NCBI GenBank assembly: GCA_012932295.1
Contig: JAAONU010000002.1
Span: 36,329,521-36,393,520, forward strand
Origin: Cyclina sinensis
Lineage: Eukaryota > Mollusca > Bivalvia > Venerida > Veneridae
Length of the DNA stretch: 64,000 nt
Reading direction: 5' to 3'
A program made the position numbers and the translations under genes. This document shows, one piece after another, positions 57,201-64,000 of this stretch. The notes below the pieces were generated by a model. It made no database searches. It was not told the DNA's origin and saw only the letters and a program-made list of their open reading frames with translations. The stretch's first letter is position 1. Each line of letters opens with the position of its first letter.

Positions 57201-58790
57201 GTAACGTCACACATAAGTAACTACATAAAAACATGTAGATTTTCTTTAGTGTTTAATTCCGTAAATTTTATTAAAAAATATTGATGGCTTTCCTTCTCTA
57301 TTTTAATAGATTTTGTCACTTAGAGTTATGTCAGTTTTTTAAGCAACACATATTTTGCACATTAATGTGTGTTTAGTACTTGAAAATGATACGACAATGA
57401 TAAACAAAAAGGATATAGAGTTATTGCGGAATGGTAAGATTAGGATAAGTTGTATCAATGTATCTTTTTTTATCTGAAAGTAAGTTTACATTTATTCTTG
57501 ACATCATTAGGTGCACACGAGTGATCATCCTGATGTCAAAAACATTTTTTACCAGCGCAGCCTGTGATTTTCAAGTCAAGTTCGCCCATGCTCTTGCGCC
57601 AGGTATTTGTTTCAGCTAATCAAGAGAAAATATTAAATTATAGTTTTCAAACAAACAAGAGCTGAAGACTTCCATTAATAAACTTCCAATGAATTTGCGA
57701 TACAAGTAATATAGTATAACGGACTTTTTTTTCGGATAGTACAAATTTAGTGATTTTTTTCCAAATTAAATTTTCGCGTTTTTAAAGTTGTTGATTTATT
57801 AAATTTGACCTTCGCAAGGGGAGATCATACTCTAGGCATGTTTACGCTAGTTCGTTACCTATCATTAATGTTTATGTACCACCTCAAGAATTGCTTCTCA
57901 GCCATTTCTTTGGCTTGGTCGGAATTTTTTTTTTTGAATTTTTCAATATCATTAGTGTTTTCTCAAGTCCGTGCTAAATTATATTAATTCAGATTATTCT
58001 TTCTAGTTTTGGCGATAGTTATCGCTTGCGAAATGGCGAAAGTAAGAATCGTGCGGAGAAAATATATAATAAATGATAATCAATGTCTAACTAGATCTAA
58101 GTACATTAATTTAATTGACAGTCTTCTTGCACTTCTTATTGTAACTGTTTTTCAGGTGCAAGAAGTAAAAAACTCATTCCAGTTATCCGTGAGAAGCACA
58201 CACCCATTCCAAGAATACTACGGTTCTTGGCTGTTTGCGATTTTACCAAATCTGATATGGTTGAATGGGTATGGGATCGCCTATACGCTGCAATAATTGC
58301 ACCAACAGGTCAGCTGACCTATTTTGAAGAGGAAGATTCCTCCAGTCCATTTGAAATGAGTGGCGAACATCTACAGGACATCAAATTTCCCACCCAGCGT
58401 CGTCTAGATGAAAATGTTGACACCTTCCTTGCCAACATGGATCTACAGTCAGGAAACGGCAGTAGATCAACCGCTGTAAACGCTAGTGCTCTAAGGGAAC
58501 CGGTAGAACACAGTGCTACATCAATGTCTGTGAGCGATTCAAGTTTGAACAGCCAACAAAGGTCAGATGTAAGTACATCCTTACGGACAGATCCTCCAGA
58601 TAAATCCATGCAAAAGAGAAAAACCGGAAGTTCAATTCTACAAAGACTAAAAGGACGTGGAAAACAGTCGAAACAAGCCCCTGTGAAAAAGCCCGAAAAG
58701 ACAAAGGGAAATAAACAAAAGGACTCGGAGCAACATTCTTTTACAGACAGTGCCTCTTCTTCGTCGTCTTCAGCTGAACATTTTGTTTAA
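54201..58790 (+). CDS. MYD88: MyD88-like adaptor, copy D (complete, six exons)
   Basis: Exons are 54201-54564, 54899-54979, 56144-56197, 56551-56743, 57511-57602 and 58156-58790, giving 1419 nt and 472 residues, with the same splice phases as B and C. The Death domain has small changes (SSFLDL, NIDGIETDKV, THELLEL, VGKLW). TIR box 1 and BB loop are as in B. The tail is longer by three residues and more basic (KRKTGSSILQRLKGRGKQSKQAP is split by an SS insertion), ending SSSSSAEHFV. AATAAA follows at 58791-58796. Intron 1 lacks the SINE seen in B and C, and intron 4 keeps sequence deleted there, so D branches outside the B/C pair. Open throughout. Confidence 0.95.
55268..55640. repeat. Dispersed bivalve-type repeat in intron 2, copy D
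   Basis: Counterpart of 16012-16370, here with a clean GTCCGTCCGTCC run at 55309-55322 and ending in an ACTTCGGGGGGAGCTG segment that recalls the repeat's start in inverted form. Confidence 0.58.
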
Positions 58791-58796
58791 AATAAA

Positions 58797-59504
58797 GATG
58801 TAGAAGTCAGTGTTGTTAATCCTGATTTTAGATGAGTCTGCTTAAAAATTGTTTTGTTTGTAGATTATTTTTTAAAACATTTTAGAGTATATTGCCATTC
58901 GTCGTTTATTTTCAAGTCTATAAATTGCTATTTATTTGATTCATTATTTTATTTCTTACTTTACTTATTTTGATTTCATGTATTTTATTCAATACCTCTT
59001 TGTATGTGAAACAAATGCAACGAAGATTCAATTTTACAGAAAGGTAGTCAGACAAAACTATTTTGCTTGTGAAAACATTATGCACTTGATAAAACACTTA
59101 TCTGACAAGGATTGAAGCAATTGTGGAAAACTTCGTGTAATTACAATGATTTTTGTCCAAATATTTTTTTTCACTGTAAATTTTAATATTATTTGTAAGG
59201 TGACGTAGTTGGTGTATACCATATGAAGTGAATTATTCCTTAAATGTAAAGAATTGTGAAGAAACAAGGATTTATCTGACATTTCGTCCTTAATGTAATG
59301 AGCCATTGTTCAATATCCTCACCCTTTTAAAAGCTATCCGAGATCTTCAAGCTGTTTTGTACAGGTCCGTCCATTTTCATTGCGAAGAGACAGAGTTCTC
59401 TTATTTGCTCATTATTATTATCTTTTTTATCATTATATATACTTTAGCTTAAGTACCTTTCAACTTTTAATCCATATATATATATTTACTTTAGCAGAAG
59501 TACG
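58797..59504. other. 3' flank of MyD88 copy D, no gene seen
   Basis: Homologous to 2725-3551, with a deletion around 59468 just before the SINE. Confidence 0.55.
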
Positions 59505-59513
59505 TTTCATTAT

Positions 59514-59814
59514 AGGAGCGGATCAGTAGTTTAGTGGTAACGCGCTGGACTGGTAACCCAGGGGTCCCGAGATCGATCCCCCGCTCCTCCAAAAGCATTA
59601 CTAATTGTCTTTGAATGAGACGTTAAACCGAGGTCCCATGTATCAGTGCTGTACACTGAGCATGCAAGAGAACCAGGGCTGTCTCTGGAATGGAATGCTT
59701 TCTGTATCTTGTCCTACCCCTACATAAAATAACTAATCTCTTCAGGGGACATCGATCATATGGGCAACCGAAACCGACGATAAATAAATTCATATAGACT
59801 AGACTTCCATTATC
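59514..59814 (+). mobile_element. tRNA-derived SINE, unit D copy
   Basis: Full-length head with GGTAACCCAGGGGTCCCGAG and CCCCGCTCC. The target duplication TTTCATTAT at 59505-59513 is followed by a mutated TTCCATTAT at 59815-59823. Confidence 0.88.
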
Positions 59815-59823
59815 TTCTCCAAA

Positions 59824-60480
59824 ACTGCAAACACAGTCCTGTAATTTAAACGAGCATATATATCACAAAAGGACTTATGGAGGAGTCATTTCATTAGAAC
59901 TATAGTTCAGTTTGCCGTTCTTCGTTAAAATCATTTGAAAACTGTTGGTAATTGTAAAATAATCACAGAACTTTGTACTTTTTTATAATTACACTACGTC
60001 ACGAGAGATCAATTTAAACTAATTTCAAAGTGAAAAATAGTCGAGTTCTTTTTCTTCAAAATAATTTATTTTTGGTAATTTTACCATATCAGTTGACAAC
60101 ACCTATCTTTAAAGAGATAAATAGTGCGTTTAAGTAGTCAGATATTTTTTCTTTTTCTTTTTTATTCTTTTGTACATTGCATCTTCGTCATGATATAAAT
60201 TGTTCGCATGTTGTAGTGTTCGGATAAAAGAAACTTTCCTTTGTTTGTTTTCTCGCATGTCTTTTGTTCATCCGTCCGCAATCTGATTAAAATCACTCAT
60301 ATTTAACTCAGTCAGATCGTGTACTTCAGTCAGATTGATCCGTCCGTTACTTGTTTACTCATTTATACATACAAAAATATTATACTCTAGACAGGTAAGT
60401 AACAAATGTAATTTAGAGAAATTTATCAAAAACTTAACATTATGTAATGATAAGAAAACTGTAAAAACATCTGTTCATTT
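59824..60480. other. Conserved intergenic block, no gene seen
   Basis: Counterpart of 3847-4510 with small indels. No supported gene. Confidence 0.55.
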
Positions 60481-60752
60481 GCATTTTTTTGTAACCTAAA
60501 GGTAAGGTGGTTCATTTGAGCCATTTCGTATGAACGTGTTTTCGGGACGAAAAGGCTAAAGGTCGAACACAGGAAAACGCAACAAAAAGTGACACCGCGC
60601 CTTCTATTTGTCGCGCCTTCGCGTATTTGCCTTGGTCCACCAGGGCATATGGTCGAAAAACACGACAAAGTTACCGGTTGTCGTGTTTTCGATCGTTTGT
60701 CCCGAAAACACGCTCATACAAAATGGCAGAAATCAGCCACCATAAAAAATGC
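60481..60752. mobile_element. Fold-back (MITE-like) element, unit D
   Basis: Arms CATTTCGTATGAACGTG and CACGCTCATACAAAATG are inverted copies, extending outward to the GGTGG / CCACC pairs. The right inner arm has a short deletion (GATCGTTTGTCCC). Confidence 0.7.
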
Positions 60753-61269
60753 GGTAACAAAAAGAACAAGGAGTGAATTTTGTTCTTCGTAGAAGGGCAC
60801 TTAAAGTACACTAAAATTGCCCCCGAAACGTTTATTTCGCACAATTTAGTGCACTCCGTGTTTCTAACCATGCCGACTGGCTGTTGTAGTGTCAAAACCA
60901 CGTAAATGCGGGTTGACTTCATAATTATATTATTCAAAGCATATAAAGGTTGTATAAACAAAAGTGAGCAAACAAACCAATTCCTGCAGTATAGTAACAA
61001 TATCATTGCTGAGATAGAACCTCTCACGAAGACAACATTTTAACTAGTGCATGTATGTTGTCGACAGCTGTATGTACGAAGTTACTTGTAATCAACCATT
61101 TTTCAGTGACTCCAAATGGGAGAGGAGGCGTTGCAGTAATCGCACCGCCCCTCCCGCTAAGGTCAATGTCAAGTACTAGTACTGAATCAAAGACAATTGA
61201 CACCAACGAGAACATGTACCCGCAAATGAGAATAATTAAGTATTCAGGAACATGTCCTTATCCATAGGT
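60753..61269. other. Conserved intergenic block, no gene seen
   Basis: Counterpart of 4761-5285, with the VTPNGRGGVAVIAPPLPLRS stretch open at about 61108-61170. Confidence 0.5.
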
Positions 61270-62110
61270 TCCTTGTTAACAAAGACGACGTCAGTTAGGC
61301 CACATTTAAATTTGAGTTGGAAGCATTCATCGTTGAAAAAAGTTTTCAAAGATAAGCAACAATTACTTGGAATGAAAAGTGCATTGAAGGGAAATTATTG
61401 TGATATCGTCCGAAGGCTGGAAACAGAGGTTACAGTCAAAGAAGTGTTAGATAAACTGGGAACTACTTTTGGTACATTGAAGCCAAAGAGAGTATACTTT
61501 TTCTTCTCTTGTAAACAAAATTCAAATAGTCAGTTATAATTTACACCCCTAGATACGAAGAAGTTTCTCACAAGCAGTACCACAAAGGACATGGGCAGTC
61601 AGAACAACCAGTCAGTGAGCAAAGTTTTATTTGAAGGCCTCAGAGCAAAATTTATATCATCATATGAGAGGTTATGATTTAAAATTGATTTTAAAAAGAT
61701 AGAGTCATAACTGAAAGTAAAAAAGGTGACGAAGACGTGAAGAAATTTAATGCTGACAGTGATATGGAAAAAATTTTAAAATATATATATATTAAAGAAA
61801 GTTCTTGAAAGGATGGTTGACCTTGAGGAAAAGCAAGTAAGCAATCCAGTCATGAAAGCTACTATCCACTACTATGGTCGGATAATAGTAATTATGTATT
61901 TAGAGGTAGAGGTGGTCATAGTGATGCAAGAGGCAGGTACAGAGGTAGAGACAGCTACAGACGTAGAACTCCAAAAGGACAAACAACCATGGCACCTGAA
62001 TGTTCAACTGTCACCAGAGAGAACATATTGCAACATTTTGTCTAAAGACGCATATATAAGTGTTCCTGTTATGGGGTCGGAGTAGGGCATATGGCCAAAT
62101 TCGAAACTCA
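61270..62110 (+). pseudogene. Decayed gag-like retroelement ORF, unit D (clearest copy)
   Basis: The conserved stretch lies at 61335-61539 (KKVFKDKQQLLGMKSALKGN). After about 60 degraded codons comes KVLERMVDLEEKQVSNPVMK, then in another frame an Arg/Gly-rich piece (RGRGGHSDARGRYRGRDSYR) and near 62060 KCSCYGVGVGHMAKF, resembling a zinc knuckle. RG-rich tails plus a knuckle are usual in retroelement Gag proteins, possibly DIRS-like; the family is a guess. Confidence 0.48.
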
Positions 62111-62133
62111 GTAGTGACTGATTTGCGCTATTT

Positions 62134-62229
62134 TGTTCTGTCGTGTTGGCGTGGCGACAACAGACAGAACGACAAATGTAGCATTGGCGCGTATTGGCGC
62201 GGTTATGTGACGTTCTGTGTTGTTGTCGC
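62134..62229. repeat. Inverted-repeat cluster, unit D; end of unit homology
   Basis: Arms GTTCTGTCGTGTTGGCG and GCGACAACAGACAGAAC, with a third arm CGTTCTGTGTTGTTGTCGC. Homology with unit A ends a few bases later (TCGCT, then CGCCAACATG instead of TTATTGTG). Confidence 0.7.
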
Positions 62230-62235
62230 TCGCCA

Positions 62236-63159
62236 ACATGCTAGTCTAATTAATTTGGCGGTTTGACCCATTTTATAGACATTTCTTTTTATTATTGCCA
62301 AAATGGAAAAATAACATCCTCTATCAAAAATTTCCTCGATGTTTCTTCGACAAGTCGATAAGTTGGACTACCAGCATGCCAACACGACATGGTAAATTTT
62401 TCAGAGCGCTAACATAACAATTCACATACCCATCTATACTATAAAACGACACTTGCATGTGTCGTTACGGCTAATAACAAATTAATGTCAAGTATTCTTC
62501 GAAAATTTTAAGAGAAAACAAAATGTGGAGAAGTGGGGGAAGGTTATTGTCATTCAGTACTGTCCCAATACAATACATGCATGGAGAAGGTAGAGGAGTT
62601 TACCTTAGCTTAACAGACGACTGAACATATTACTATCCCGGTTCATCCTGTGAGCCTGAACCCCACCGCTCCAGTGCATCAGCTGTTTGATTCATTGTAA
62701 TCAAAGTGTGGTTGCTGAACTTTATTCATCCCTTAGGTAAGTGCTTTCTCCTTGATTCAGGTAGTTAATGTATTACATTCGTCATTCGATAGAATGGAAT
62801 ATTTATGATGGACATATCCATCCATACTCACTTGACCCTCAGAGGCTTGGACATTATTATCAAATGCGACGGAGGAACCCATGTGTTACATTCAAATAGT
62901 GATAGCTGACATCGAACGTAATTGCATAGTATATGTTTTTTTCTAAATTGCCATGTTTTCGAATTATCACCATTTATCATCTTCATAACGTGGAAACTAG
63001 ACCTAGTGAAGACTGGCTGTATTTGCAAATCTCACAAACTTTCGCGGCCTGTAATCAAGAATGCGTTGGTAAATTACTAGAAAGAATTTTTCATACAAAC
63101 TTCTATTTAATCCTTTACTGTCACAAAAAAATTATTTATTCAATTTAGTCTGGTTTTCT
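62236..63159. other. Single-copy flank right of the array, no gene seen
   Basis: No homology with units A-C. It holds GCCAACATGCTAG and, inverted, CCAGCATGCCAACA about 130 bases on, but I found no supported gene. Confidence 0.5.
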
Positions 63160-64000
63160 TCGCGGCCACTCAACAGTCTAGTGAGATCAGCTGATACTAA
63201 AGCATACACATACATTGATTTCTGTGACATATTCAAAGCATTTGATCGTTCCTGGCACATGATTGAAGCAGAACGGAAAAGACGGAAACCTTCTTTTGTG
63301 GATAAACAGTTATTTATCAAACAGGAATCAGAAATTGTCGGATCTTCTATATCTAACAAACCGCTTATTAATGCCGGTGTTCCACAAGGCTCAGTGCTAG
63401 TCCCCTGCTGTTTCTTGTTTATGTGAACGATACTGTTGAACATCTTTTCAGTATTTCACATTTGTTTGCCGACGACTCATGACGATCTTGTATAGCAATT
63501 AATATAAATGATGTTGAATGAATTTTTATTATGATTTACGTATAATCGAATCATGGGAAAAATTACTCTACAAAACAATTTGACAACGTGACCTGGCTTA
63601 GTTTTTACCAATGTTAACAAATGTTATCAAATTTGTAGATAGTCACAGACACCTTGGATTAACTTAAAGCTCTGAAAGAAAGTGGCATGAATATATAAAT
63701 AATATTACTCCAAAAAATGTTTAGGACTAATGAGAAAACTAAAATTTCATTACGAAGACAAACACTCTATCAAAATTATGTGTCTTATCTACGACTTGTT
63801 CTAGAATATGCGCCAACTGTTTGGGATGGTTGTACACCTTATAGAAAATTAAGATACGCTTGTTAAAATTCAAAATGAGGCAGCAAGAATTGTCACTGGC
63901 CTAATTAGACATGTGTCACATAAAGATTTGTATTCAGAAATAGACTGGCTCTCATTATCAAACCGTAGGAAATTCCAGGGTTTAATGTTAAAGCAAGAGT
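63160..64000 (+). pseudogene. Decayed LINE reverse transcriptase (continues past the edge)
   Basis: Reverse transcriptase motifs appear in order across several frames: motif A (IDFCDIFKAFDRSWH, near 63215), motif B (NAGVPQGSVLVPCCFLF, near 63370), motif C (HLFADDS, near 63457), then LGLT.SSERKWHEYINNI, LVLEYAPTVWDGC and NEAARIVTGL. Stops and frameshifts separate them, for example TGA after CCFLFM. This is a Jockey/CR1-like non-LTR element, different in sequence from the one at 51511-53407. Neither end is visible. Confidence 0.82.

Larger units (their letters stand above)
1..62235 (+). repeat. Tandem array of MyD88 duplication units A-D
   Basis: Four direct repeats of one genomic unit can be followed by eye through exons, introns and intergenic DNA. 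Unit A runs from the left edge to about 14386, B from 14387 to 28043, C from 28044 to 54200, and D from 54201 to about 62235, where homology stops. Start-to-start distances are 13.66 kb (B) and 26.16 kb (C). After subtracting unit-specific insertions (a 2.1-kb TTAA element in B, and a 12.4-kb provirus and 1.9-kb LINE in C) both shrink to about 11.6-11.9 kb. Landmarks shared at matching places are the six MyD88 exons, a SINE with its target duplication, a fold-back element and a gag-like remnant. Repetition this long implies segmental duplication by unequal exchange rather than retroposition, because introns are kept. Confidence 0.93.

Noticed and set aside
1..64000. CRISPR array, bacterial operon or phage island
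   Set aside because: No short spaced direct repeats, no ribosome-binding-site organisation, and all host genes are intron-split; this is animal DNA.

Overview
The window is animal genomic DNA, AT-rich and intron-bearing, and most probably from a bivalve mollusc. The host genes are MyD88 adaptors with a Death domain, an intermediate region and a TIR domain, split by introns of a few hundred bases to about 1.6 kb. Their introns carry a CCTCCGAAGG...GTCCGTCC...TTTGACCTTGACCCC repeat that I recall as very common in bivalves, and the intergenic DNA carries tRNA-derived SINEs, LINEs and Ty3/Gypsy elements of invertebrate type. The species cannot be named from the sequence alone.

The backbone is a head-to-tail array of MyD88 genes, all on the + strand. 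Copy A (exons 3-6 only, 155-2705) enters from the left edge. Copies B (14387-19501), C (28044-32808) and D (54201-58790) are complete, each with six exons and an open frame of 469, 469 and 472 codons. Behind every copy comes the same intergenic sequence: a tRNA-derived SINE with its 9-bp target duplication, a fold-back element of about 260 bp, a decayed gag-like open frame, an inverted-repeat cluster and, in three of the four units, a decayed minus-strand ORF family. The array was therefore made by duplicating units of roughly 11.5-12 kb. B and C are the closest pair. They share an intron-1 SINE and an intron-4 deletion.

Later insertions distinguish the units. Unit A carries a decayed minus-strand Ty3/Gypsy element (7744-12587). 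Unit B carries a 2.1-kb TTAA-flanked element with no obvious transposase (19999-22092). Unit C carries a 12.4-kb, apparently intact, envelope-bearing Ty3/Gypsy provirus (34166-46529) and a 5'-truncated LINE (51511-53407). Unit D loses homology at about 62.2 kb, and the right edge holds a decayed LINE reverse transcriptase.

The most striking element is the provirus in unit C. Its two 1830-bp LTRs differ by only two substitutions that I could see, it has a 4-bp target duplication, and gag, pol and env are all open. Gag and Pol lie in the same frame, separated by one UAG. Env looks like the baculovirus F / insect errantivirus fusion protein, with an unusually long C-terminal region. Each LTR contains an 88-bp direct repeat that starts where transcription is expected to start and brackets a 1062-bp GT...AG segment resembling an intron. 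The reading was done by eye. Paralogue identities, exon use and element families would need alignment and RNA data.
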